Assembly (NCBI GenBank): GCA_947471985.1
Contig: CANIZL010000066.1
Coordinates: 1-37,833, forward strand
Source of the DNA: Verrucomicrobiota bacterium
Lineage (GTDB): Bacteria; Verrucomicrobiota; Verrucomicrobiia; Limisphaerales; UBA9464
Length of the DNA stretch: 37,833 bases
Direction: 5' to 3'
Shown here: positions 9,204 through 16,430 of the stretch, piece after piece
Position numbering within the stretch: position 1 is the stretch's first letter
Layout of the letters: every line of letters begins with the position of its first letter
The notes under the pieces: model-generated
The model's database searches: none
Seen by the model: only the letters and a program-made list of their open reading frames with translations
Told to the model about the DNA's origin: nothing
Translations under genes and position numbers: made by a program

Positions 9204-11270
9204 TCACTTCAATTCCGCCCGGAGAAAATCTCCCCGTCCCTGCACCTGGCGCCGAAAGGACTCGATGTCGGCCTTGAATCGCCTTTCACCAGCGGCCACG
9301 TCATTCCCCCGCAATTCGAGCCGCTGGCGCACCTCCGGCAACAGGCGCGCCTCCAGGTCATTGATCACCGGACCGAACTGCGCGGCCGTAAACTCGGTGT
9401 TCAACAGTTCACGCAAACGCGCCAGCATCCGGCGGCGATACTCCGGATTGGCCAAAACCGGTGCCGAGACCACTCCGCCGGGCCGCCACCAGGCACTGTT
9501 GCCCCAAGGGCCCCGCATCGGGGGCCCCGCCGCATTGGCCGGTTCCCGGTCCCCTTTCATGCCGTAAGTGATCGGCATCGAGTACCAATCATGCTTCGCC
9601 GTGGCGCCGTCGAAGTCGCCCCAGGTTTTGTCGAGATCCCAAGGATAGATCTGCCACTTCTGCTTCGCCTCGGGTGACTGGTGCAGGTAGTGGTTGTTGA
9701 AGTATCCGTCCCAGTTCTGGATGAGCAGACACGTGGCGTAATAACTGGCGGTCTCAGCGACATCGAAATGCTCGTTGATGTAGTTCCATTGCGCGTCACC
9801 CGTGAGTTTATCCAGATCGCCGATCATCCGGAGGAACTCGCGATGGCCCGTGCGAACCTGGGTCTTCTTTTCGTGGCGATCGGCCACCGATTGCCCGTAC
9901 CAGACCGCTTTGAAAAGCTCGCCGCGCGGATCCCGCCGGTGTCGCTGCAGGAAGGCGCGGTTCGGTTGTTCCACCCACAGATGATATCCGAGCGGCTTCC
10001 CATCCAGGGTGACCCGGACGTGTCCGGACGCCGGCGCCGGCACCCCCGCCCGCCGGAACAATTCATAGCCCAAATGCTCCGACAACACCCAGCGACTTCT
10101 GTTTTCAAAGATGACATTGAGCGATTTCGCCCCATTCCACCGGGCATCGGCCCCCAATCGCACCTTCCATCCACCTGACCGCGCTGCAATGCGGATGAAA
10201 TCAAAAACCTCCACCGGTCCTTTGTTTGTCGGCACCACCACCAGCAGGCTGCCGCCCCGGGTTGGATCCGACAGCGGGGTACCGCGCAGACCGAAGGGGT
10301 TGAAACGCACATTCCCGGCCTCCGGAACTCCAAATTGATAGAGAAAGAATTGGGGAATCGTGGCCACCGGCGGATTCGTCCAGGCGGCCAGCGTCTGATG
10401 GGTTCGCAGGTCCTGGGGATCCGGATAGGTCCGGGTGATGCCCGATCGCGACTGAACCAACAGGCGGTATCGGAGAAAATGTCCTTCACCCACAGCCGGG
10501 AGCACCGCCTCAAAGCGCCCGGAGGTTTCCGAGCCGCTGGTCCTCTTTGCCGGGGTGGATTGTTCCCGACCGGGACCGCTCACCGGATCCACCAACTGCC
10601 ACTGCACGGTGACGTTTTCAATCCCCCGCCCGTCTTCAACCCGCGCCAACACGGAAACGGGAGCGCCCTTGCGCCACAGACCGGCGCTCAGGTCGGCAAT
10701 GGCAGCCGGGGCTTCCGCCTGCCGACGCCCGTTGACCTTACCCGGTGAGCCGGTCGGCGTCTCGCGCTCCGGCAGGGTCGATGGCGCCCAGTTGGCCGGA
10801 TCTTCCGAGCGCCCCGTCGCACTGACCCGTTCCAAAGTGGGACCGGCGCCGTCGGGCGACAGCGGCCAGGGCGAATGATCCCCATATTTGACCGAATCGA
10901 CGGTCTTTCCCGCGGCATCACCCAGGGTAATCCGTTCCCCTCCGTGTTTGAGCGTGCCACCAAAAGGTCCAATCGCTTTGACCCCCTTATAGACCTCGGC
11001 AAGGGCGGCCGGATTCTTGCCGACCACCAGGTATCCACCCGCCGCCAACTGGGTGCCGGCGGGAAAGGTGAACTGAATTCCGGCGGTGAACTTCCAGCCT
11101 GAAAGGTCCGCCGCGGCGCTGGTGGCGTTGTGCAATTCCACGAATTGCAGGTCATCGCGCTCATCCGGCGGATGATACGCAATCTCATTCAAGACCACCG
11201 CCGCCCACCCGATAGCCGGCAGGAACCAGAGCGACACGCCGGCCGCAAAAAGCCTCATGGCGCCGAGCAT
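9204..11270 (-). CDS. Secreted lamin-tail / CotH kinase-like protein
   Basis: Secreted protein of 688 residues from the ATG at 11270 (ATG at 11258 also possible). The N-terminus is a signal peptide, RLFAAGVSLWFLPAIGWAA. Next is a lamin-tail domain: VVLNEIAYHPPDE, FVELHNATS, LSGWKFTAGI, GYLVVGKN. After an Ig-like linker with many Thr/Ser/Pro, the C-terminal half is CotH-like: RLGADARWNGAKSLNV, LFRRAGVPAPASG, NWDGYFNNHYLH and the kinase-type YPWDLDKTWGDFDG. CotH proteins are atypical kinases of spore coats and of many secreted proteins; here the extracytoplasmic target is unknown. The longer ORF to 11450 is rejected because it would bury the signal peptide. It is transcribed divergently from the lytic transglycosylase, with about 215 bases between them that must hold both promoters. 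Confidence 0.85.
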   Translation of the reverse strand: MLGAMRLFAAGVSLWFLPAIGWAAVVLNEIAYHPPDERDDLQFVELHNATSAAADLSGWKFTAGIQFTFPAGTQLAAGGYLVVGKNPAALAEVYKGVKAIGPFGGTLKHGGERITLGDAAGKTVDSVKYGDHSPWPLSPDGAGPTLERVSATGRSEDPANWAPSTLPERETPTGSPGKVNGRRQAEAPAAIADLSAGLWRKGAPVSVLARVEDGRGIENVTVQWQLVDPVSGPGREQSTPAKRTSGSETSGRFEAVLPAVGEGHFLRYRLLVQSRSGITRTYPDPQDLRTHQTLAAWTNPPVATIPQFFLYQFGVPEAGNVRFNPFGLRGTPLSDPTRGGSLLVVVPTNKGPVEVFDFIRIAARSGGWKVRLGADARWNGAKSLNVIFENRSRWVLSEHLGYELFRRAGVPAPASGHVRVTLDGKPLGYHLWVEQPNRAFLQRHRRDPRGELFKAVWYGQSVADRHEKKTQVRTGHREFLRMIGDLDKLTGDAQWNYINEHFDVAETASYYATCLLIQNWDGYFNNHYLHQSPEAKQKWQIYPWDLDKTWGDFDGATAKHDWYSMPITYGMKGDREPANAAGPPMRGPWGNSAWWRPGGVVSAPVLANPEYRRRMLARLRELLNTEFTAAQFGPVINDLEARLLPEVRQRLELRGNDVAAGERRFKADIESFRRQVQGRGDFLRAELK

Positions 11271-11485
11271 GCCCGTCGCCCCGGGGAGCGGTCGACCAGA
11301 AAACGAACCGATTCCGCCCCGGGCCCAGCGGACGCAGCGGGAAGCGGCGAAAAGCAGGAACATCGGCAACAACATACCCGGATGTACGTGCCGAGTTTCA
11401 TGAAAGTTCGGTATGAAGGCCGGCTCGACGGACGGGTGAGAGGGATTCACTGGACACGAACCGGCAGACGGGGCAGAAGCAGGTT

Positions 11486-12028
11486 GTGCGCGCCGCGATC
11501 ACCTCCTTGCTATTGCTGGTGGGCCTTTCCACTGGCGTTTGGTGGGCTTTGCGGGAGCACGATCACCGGTACGACCGGGAGATTCTGGTGACGGCCCGGC
11601 GGTATGGTCTCTCCCCGGGACTCGTGAAGGCCCTGGTCTGGCGCGAGAGCCGATTCCGGGCCGGGATCCGGGGGAACCACGAAGAGATCGGGCTGATGCA
11701 ACTGCAGCCCACCACCGCCCAGGAGTGGGCCGATGCCAGTCGAAATCCGGCCTTCACGGCCGAACACCTCTTGGACGCCGGAACCAATCTCCAGGCGGGT
11801 TGCTTCTTTCTCAGCAAAATTGTCCGCCGCTATCCGCGAGCGGACAATCCGTGGCCCTATGCGCTGGCGGACTACAACGCGGGCCGGGGCAACGTACTGC
11901 GGTGGCTAAAGGGACCGGCGGAGACCAACAGTGCGGCGTTTCTCGCAGCGATCACCTTTCCCACAACCCGGGAATACGTCCGCGCCATTCTGGAGCGCAC
12001 CCCCCGCTACGAAGCGGAATTTCGCTAG
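11486..12028 (+). CDS. Membrane-anchored lytic transglycosylase (SLT domain)
   Basis: Protein of 180 residues that cleaves the beta-1,4 bond between MurNAc and GlcNAc in peptidoglycan, giving anhydro-muropeptides. An N-terminal hydrophobic helix (ITSLLLLVGLSTGVWW) anchors or exports it. The Slt70-type domain follows: catalytic glutamate E54 in WRESRF, GLMQLQP at residues 69-75, and ALADYNAGRGN at 126-136. Length is normal for a single-domain SLT enzyme. It starts at a GTG, with only a weak purine stretch (AGCAGG) upstream. It is divergent from the CotH-like gene and 187 bases ahead of the RRM gene; no partner is obvious. Confidence 0.88.
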   Translation: MRAAITSLLLLVGLSTGVWWALREHDHRYDREILVTARRYGLSPGLVKALVWRESRFRAGIRGNHEEIGLMQLQPTTAQEWADASRNPAFTAEHLLDAGTNLQAGCFFLSKIVRRYPRADNPWPYALADYNAGRGNVLRWLKGPAETNSAAFLAAITFPTTREYVRAILERTPRYEAEFR

Positions 12029-12215
12029 GCCGACGACCGGTCGCCCCCGGTCCAGCCCGGATTTTTCCGCGGCGAAATGGTCCTTTTCCTCGAAAAACCG
12101 CTCCTTTCGCCCCCGCCATCGCGCCTTCCCGTGATTTCCGAAAATAGTGGCTTAATTGTCTGTTCATCCGGAAAATCCCGTCCTACCATGGAACTTCGTT
12201 TAGTAGTGAAATAAA

Positions 12216-12608
12216 ATGAGCACCAAATTGTTCGTCGGTAACTTGTCGTTTAACACCACGCAGAATCAGATCCAGGACGCCTTTTCGGCTCATGGCGTCG
12301 TCGTGGAAGCCACCCTCATGCTCGACCGGGAAACCGGCCGGTCCCGCGGGTTTGCATTCGTCACCATGGATACCCCGGAATCCGCCCAGGCGGCGATTCA
12401 GGCCATGAGCGGCGCTCAACTGGACGGTCGCGCTTTGACCGTCAATGAAGCGAAACCCCGCGAAGAGCGTCCGCGCTCCGGCGGCGGCGGCGGTGGCGGT
12501 AGCCGCGGCGGCTACGGTGGTGGCGGCGGCGGCGGCGGCGGCGGTCGCGGTGGTGACCGTGGTGGTCGCGGCGGCTACGGCGGCGGCGGCGGTGGTGGCC
12601 GTTACTAA
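12216..12608 (+). CDS. Glycine-rich RRM RNA-binding protein
   Basis: Protein of 130 residues. A single RNA recognition motif fills residues 1-80: RNP2 is KLFVGNLSF (4-12) and RNP1 is RSRGFAFV (42-49), with the aromatic residues that stack on RNA bases. The tail from about residue 87 is almost pure glycine with RGG and GGYGG units, like eukaryotic and cyanobacterial cold-inducible Gly-rich RNA-binding proteins. Such proteins act as RNA chaperones; cold or stress induction here is inferred from the family. There is no Shine-Dalgarno before the ATG (the upstream bases are AT-rich TAGTGAAATAAA). A strong terminator follows, so the gene is probably monocistronic. Confidence 0.92.
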   Translation: MSTKLFVGNLSFNTTQNQIQDAFSAHGVVVEATLMLDRETGRSRGFAFVTMDTPESAQAAIQAMSGAQLDGRALTVNEAKPREERPRSGGGGGGGSRGGYGGGGGGGGGGRGGDRGGRGGYGGGGGGGRY

Positions 12609-12631
12609 GTCTATCGACCTTTAAAAACACG

Positions 12632-12655
12632 GAGGCGGGTTATCCCGCCTCTTTT
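12632..12655 (+). terminator. Rho-independent terminator of the RRM gene
   Basis: Perfect 8-bp stem GAGGCGGG (12632-12639) and CCCGCCTC (12644-12651), loop TTAT, followed by TTTT. It starts 23 bases after the stop codon of the RRM gene. Confidence 0.88.
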
Positions 12656-12757
12656 GTCATGCCCGGATGAGGTCCACCTCCCGGGCACCTGCTTCCCCAA
12701 ACGGCCGCGTCCCCGCCTAGCAGCCCGGAAAAGCCGAGAATACAGGCTGCCCGGCGA

Positions 12758-13861
12758 CTACAGCTTCGCCAGGATGCGATCCAAATTGACGTGCTCCGCG
12801 ATGATCTTCTGGATCAAGCCGATCTTTTGCGTGTCGTCCGGCCCGGTCTTCACCGTCACGTCGTGCACCGCCGAGGCCACGGCATAGCTGTCTTGAGTGG
12901 CCACCAAAACCGGGCACGCCAGTTTGCGCAACTGTCGACTCGTGGCGGCCGACGGTTTGATGTCGTCGGAGAGGATCAAACCGGCCAGGGGATGATTGAC
13001 ATCCTCGGCCCAGGTGGCCGCGGCCTCGATCACATCCTCCCGATCCGCCGGAGTGATCAGCAGGGTTCCGGGCTTCAAGCGCTTGGCGACATTGGCTGCG
13101 CCCATCGCCCCAATCACCACGTTTTGAACAATTTGAAAACGCTGCTCCTTCCCGGTGAGGAAGTCCGCCGCCAGTTCCTCGCGAATGGCGTGGAGCGTGG
13201 GGCGACAGAGGATGGGCTGATGCGGGACAACGCCTAAAAGTTCCAAACCCTTTCGCTTCAGACCCCGTTGAGCGAACTCGGTGATGTAGGACAACTTCTC
13301 CGGGAGAACCTTGTTGAGAATGACACCAATCACCTCCACCCCCTCCCGCTCAAATAAAGCGTGATTGAGGACAACCTCATCAATCGGCAGACCGATCCCG
13401 CCCCGACTGACAATCACCACTTTGGCTCCCAGCAGTTTGGCCACCGCCGCATTGGAAAGATCAAACACACTACCGACACCCGCGTGTCCGGTGCCCTCGC
13501 ACAACACGAAATCCTTTTCCCAAGCCACCCGATCGAACGCTTTGTGGATTCGTTTTACCAGTGAATCCAGGCTGCCGCCTTGGAGATATTTGCGGGTAAA
13601 ATCCGGCTCCACCGCAATCGGCGACATGTCCACCAGCGGACAGTTCAGGCGAAACACCCGATCCATGAGCACGGAATCCTCGTCGATCTTCTGGTCGTCG
13701 ATCTGCACAAAACGCTGGCCGACGGGTTTGATGTACCCGACGCGGCCAAAACGCCGCTGCAGCGCCGCCAAGAGTCCCAGCGAAGTGGTCGTTTTGCCGT
13801 CGTTCTGGCGGGTGGCCGCCATGAAGACGCGCGGAGTCAGCTCATTGAGCAACACCCGCAC
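12758..13861 (-). CDS. BioD-like P-loop / DRTGG-domain protein (Pta N-terminal-like)
   Basis: Protein of 367 residues resembling the N-terminal part of long phosphotransacetylases but lacking the catalytic Pta domain. The first half is a dethiobiotin-synthetase-like P-loop NTPase: FMAATRQNDGKTTTSLG at residues 13-29 holds the Walker A, and CEGTGHAGVGSVFDLSNA is a conserved region of this group. The C-terminal part is a DRTGG-type domain (ITPADREDVIEAA, GLILSDDIKP). Proteins of this build are considered regulatory or sensor modules; the ligand is unknown. The start is uncertain: GTG at 13861 is used, GTG at 13855 is possible, and the ATG at 13822 would remove the beta strand ahead of the P-loop. 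It is divergent from the small gene at 14033. Confidence 0.78.
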   Translation of the reverse strand: MRVLLNELTPRVFMAATRQNDGKTTTSLGLLAALQRRFGRVGYIKPVGQRFVQIDDQKIDEDSVLMDRVFRLNCPLVDMSPIAVEPDFTRKYLQGGSLDSLVKRIHKAFDRVAWEKDFVLCEGTGHAGVGSVFDLSNAAVAKLLGAKVVIVSRGGIGLPIDEVVLNHALFEREGVEVIGVILNKVLPEKLSYITEFAQRGLKRKGLELLGVVPHQPILCRPTLHAIREELAADFLTGKEQRFQIVQNVVIGAMGAANVAKRLKPGTLLITPADREDVIEAAATWAEDVNHPLAGLILSDDIKPSAATSRQLRKLACPVLVATQDSYAVASAVHDVTVKTGPDDTQKIGLIQKIIAEHVNLDRILAKL

Positions 13862-14032
13862 AGGTTGGCGGAAGATGCGGCCCGACTCAACTGCGGAACG
13901 CGGCCGCAGCAGAACGACGTTGGGTTCCCCACGCCTGGCGACTGGCCGGCTTTAATCCTCGACTCCGTCGCCGCTGGGCAGGGAGTTTCAAATTGGAATG
14001 GACCCGACCCGCCAGCGGCGGACGTTGCGGGA

Positions 14033-14353
14033 ATGAAAGACTGGTTGCTGCAAAAAGGCGCCGAAGCTGCTTTGGGAGTCTGGCTGCGCGACTACGGCAA
14101 GGTTCGTTCCGTGTCCCTCAATTCCGTGGAACGTTGGTGTGAAATCGAAGTGGAGTTACTGGGGGAAGCGGTACCGATCCGGGTTCGTGCCGAAGAGGTG
14201 ACCTTCCGCAGCGAGGCAACCAACATCCACGTCCGAATCGGCCGACTGCAATCCTCGCGCGAATGGCTCACACGACTGGGAACGAAATATGCGGTGGGAC
14301 GCGAATTCCAGCTGCCCCCCGCCGCCGCCACGGCCGTGCGGGTCCTGCTCTGA
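14033..14353 (+). CDS. Conserved-looking small protein of unknown function
   Basis: Protein of 106 residues starting MKDWLLQKGAEAALG. It has no signal peptide, membrane segment or cysteine cluster. The middle reads as alternating beta strands (KVRSVSLNSVERWCEIEVELLG, then VPIRVRAEEVTF), and the C-terminus has a helix, SREWLTRLGTKYAVG. It may be a small beta-rich cytoplasmic domain. I do not recognise a family. The ATG at 14033 is chosen over the longer reading from 13580 because that part overlaps the opposite-strand ATPase gene. It is closed by a strong bidirectional terminator 19 bases after its stop, which supports a real transcribed gene. Confidence 0.7.
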   Translation: MKDWLLQKGAEAALGVWLRDYGKVRSVSLNSVERWCEIEVELLGEAVPIRVRAEEVTFRSEATNIHVRIGRLQSSREWLTRLGTKYAVGREFQLPPAAATAVRVLL

Positions 14354-14372
14354 AAGGATGGGTGCGTTAGAG

Positions 14373-14406
14373 AAAAACCGGTCCGGAGTGATCCGGACCG
14401 GTTTTT
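14373..14406. terminator. Bidirectional intrinsic terminator between convergent genes
   Basis: A perfect 15-bp inverted repeat: AAAAACCGGTCCGGA (14373-14387), loop GTGA, then TCCGGACCGGTTTTT (14392-14406). It has a U-run in both directions and lies between the plus-strand gene ending at 14353 and the minus-strand gene ending at 14435, so it can serve both. Confidence 0.93.
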
Positions 14407-14434
14407 GCGAATTTAGTAACGTTGGCCGACCAGC

Positions 14435-16249
14435 TTAAACGCCACCGAGCAACTGAGCCACGGGCGCGTAGGGGATCACGGACGGTGATCCAACGAGCAC
14501 CAGACCCCGACGACGCGGAGCGCCATCGCGTTCCTTGGGCGCACGTTCCACACGTTCGGCCTTGGGCGGACGTTCGCCGGCTTTCGGTTCAGCTTTGCCG
14601 CCTTCGGGACGCGGTTGCGGCTTCTTGGCCAGTTCCATCTTGCCGTTCGCGAACTCAATCACGTGACCCTGGTGCAGCAACCAGTAAAGGTCGCTCAGGG
14701 CGGATTCACGTTCGGGGGTCGACACCGGGGACGGCGCGGGCGCAGTGGGCGCCGCCGCAACCGTCGGTTCCGCGCCGGGCACGACTTCCGCCGCCGCCAC
14801 GGGCGCGCTCACCGGAATCACAGCGGGCGCCGGCAACGGGGCCAGCGCGTCCAACAGACTGCGACGCGTCGCGGCCGGATGAGCCTCCAGGTGCGCAATG
14901 ATCTGCTTCACGCCGTCACTGACCACCTGGGTGGTCAGATCCAGATAATGCGGCCGGGCCACGGAAACGTGGACGACCGTCTTATCGCGCTTGAAGAAAT
15001 GCAGACCGCTCTTTTGGAACTCATTGCTGAGCTCCGTCGCGCAGCGCAACGGAAACCGCTTCTCGCGGTCGGTCATCACCCGCAGCAGGGCCTGAATCGG
15101 TCCATCCAGCTTCGGCGAGGTGCCGTGCTTGATCAGGATGCGGTCCACGCACTTGATGACATTGCCCTGATGCGTCTGCCGGAAATGGGCTTCGACATCA
15201 TCCCGGCTGTGCAGCTGGGTCGGCTCCGGCACATTGAGCGTGCCGAAGATGTACTTGAAGCTGGCCTGCTCCAGCCACTGTTTCACGATGGCTTCGTCCT
15301 TGACCACCTTGACCCGCGCCTTGTAGGCCTCGAAGGGCATGCGGTTGAAACGTTCCGCGTGCAACTTCCGCAGTTTGTCCTGCGAGCTCTGCAGATTCGG
15401 GGGGCCAAACAGCTCACCCGAAATCCCGCATTGCGCCACCAGCGTATAGGTGCCCTTCGGCGGTTCCGTCGCCACCTTCTCGGTGGTGTAGAACGTCTCA
15501 AAATGAACGGTCAGCACATGCTTGACCGCCGCCGCTTCACTGACCCAGATGGAGTCATCCAGCGAGCAAACATACAGGGGCGCCTGCGGCTTGCCGTCTT
15601 TGCCGTGAATCGTGCGCAGACCAACGTCGTAACGCTCGGGCTTCTGAGCCACCAGGCCCGCGACCTCGAAGAGCGGATACGCGCGGCCGGAAAGCCGAAT
15701 CTGTTTGGCGAGGGACGCCACGCCACCGGGTTCCGGAAGGAAATCAACTTCCAAGGGAACCAGCGGATCGCGATCCCGGTCGTCGAAACGCCGCGGACCC
15801 CGGTCCCGGCGCGGATCCGCCGAGGGATCCCAGTTCAAGCCGGTACCGTCGCCGGTCGGAGCCGGACCACCCGGACGGGGGCCACGACCACCGAAGCCGC
15901 CGCCACCCGGACGGGGGCCACCAAAGCCGCCGCCGCCCGGACGGGGACCGCCGAAGCCGCCACCGCCACCACCGGGTCGCGGTCCACCGAAGCCACCACC
16001 CGCGGGCCGTGGGCCGCCAAAGCCGCCACCGCCACCTCCCGGTCGCGGTCCGCCAAAGCCACCCCCGGGACGGGAGCCGCCACCAAATCCCCCACCAGGA
16101 CCGCCGCGTCCGCGGCCGCCCCCGCCTTCGCGGTCACGAGGTCCGGAATCCCGGCCCTCATAGTTGGCATACTTGTTTTCTTCCGCGGGCTTTTGGGCCC
16201 ACGAGGGCTGGAAGGCCTTCTCAAGGTCCAGCTTCAATTCATCGCTCAT
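14435..16249 (-). CDS. FGG/RGG-repeat protein of unknown function
   Basis: Protein of 604 residues with three parts. Residues 1-40 are a short acidic/basic head (SDELKLDLEKAFQPSW). Residues 41-129 are low complexity, built from repeated FGGPRPGGG units (six FGG occurrences) plus RGG-like elements, very like the Gly/Arg-rich tails of RNA-binding proteins. Residues 150-450 are folded and contain several helix-rich modules, for example VEAHFRQTHQGNVIKCVDRI and RFPLRCATELSNEFQKSG. A Pro/Ala linker follows, then a small helix-strand module (SALSDLYWLLHQGHVIEFAN) that looks winged-helix-like, and a Lys/Arg/Glu tail. I recognise no named family; it may be restricted to Verrucomicrobiota relatives. 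RNA or DNA binding is an inference from composition only. A hairpin with a U-run lies just before the start codon. Confidence 0.8.
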   Translation of the reverse strand: MSDELKLDLEKAFQPSWAQKPAEENKYANYEGRDSGPRDREGGGGRGRGGPGGGFGGGSRPGGGFGGPRPGGGGGGFGGPRPAGGGFGGPRPGGGGGGFGGPRPGGGGFGGPRPGGGGFGGRGPRPGGPAPTGDGTGLNWDPSADPRRDRGPRRFDDRDRDPLVPLEVDFLPEPGGVASLAKQIRLSGRAYPLFEVAGLVAQKPERYDVGLRTIHGKDGKPQAPLYVCSLDDSIWVSEAAAVKHVLTVHFETFYTTEKVATEPPKGTYTLVAQCGISGELFGPPNLQSSQDKLRKLHAERFNRMPFEAYKARVKVVKDEAIVKQWLEQASFKYIFGTLNVPEPTQLHSRDDVEAHFRQTHQGNVIKCVDRILIKHGTSPKLDGPIQALLRVMTDREKRFPLRCATELSNEFQKSGLHFFKRDKTVVHVSVARPHYLDLTTQVVSDGVKQIIAHLEAHPAATRRSLLDALAPLPAPAVIPVSAPVAAAEVVPGAEPTVAAAPTAPAPSPVSTPERESALSDLYWLLHQGHVIEFANGKMELAKKPQPRPEGGKAEPKAGERPPKAERVERAPKERDGAPRRRGLVLVGSPSVIPYAPVAQLLGGV

Positions 16250-16257
16250 GTGGTGTC

Positions 16258-16276
16258 AAAAAGGGCCCCTGGGGGC
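16258..16276 (-). promoter_or_regulatory. Hairpin plus U-run next to the FGG-protein start
   Basis: Read on the minus strand, GCCCCCAGGGGC (16276-16265) can form a short GC hairpin and is followed by CCTTTTT, ending nine bases before the ATG at 16249. It looks like an intrinsic terminator but is too close to the start codon to be only the end of the dxs transcript. It could be a leader attenuator or a structure affecting initiation. The stem is short (4-5 bp), so this is tentative. Confidence 0.35.
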
Positions 16277-16430
16277 TTTGCGCAATCGTCTCAACTACTG
16301 TTGGAAAAAAAATGCGGGCGGAGTCTGTGGGTCTTCCGGGGCGGACGCAAGCGTGGTTCTCCCGTCTTTTGGTCGGATACCCTTGGTCCACCAGTGGTTC
16401 TTATCCCGTAAAGTCATCAGCCTACGCGAT

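Noticed and set aside
13580-14353. Longer version of the small gene at 14033
   Set aside because: The upstream part is antisense to the P-loop/DRTGG gene and has shadow-like composition.
15850-16140. CRISPR-like array because of repeated GC-rich units
   Set aside because: The repeats are in frame, encode FGG/RGG units and have no constant repeat with unique spacers.
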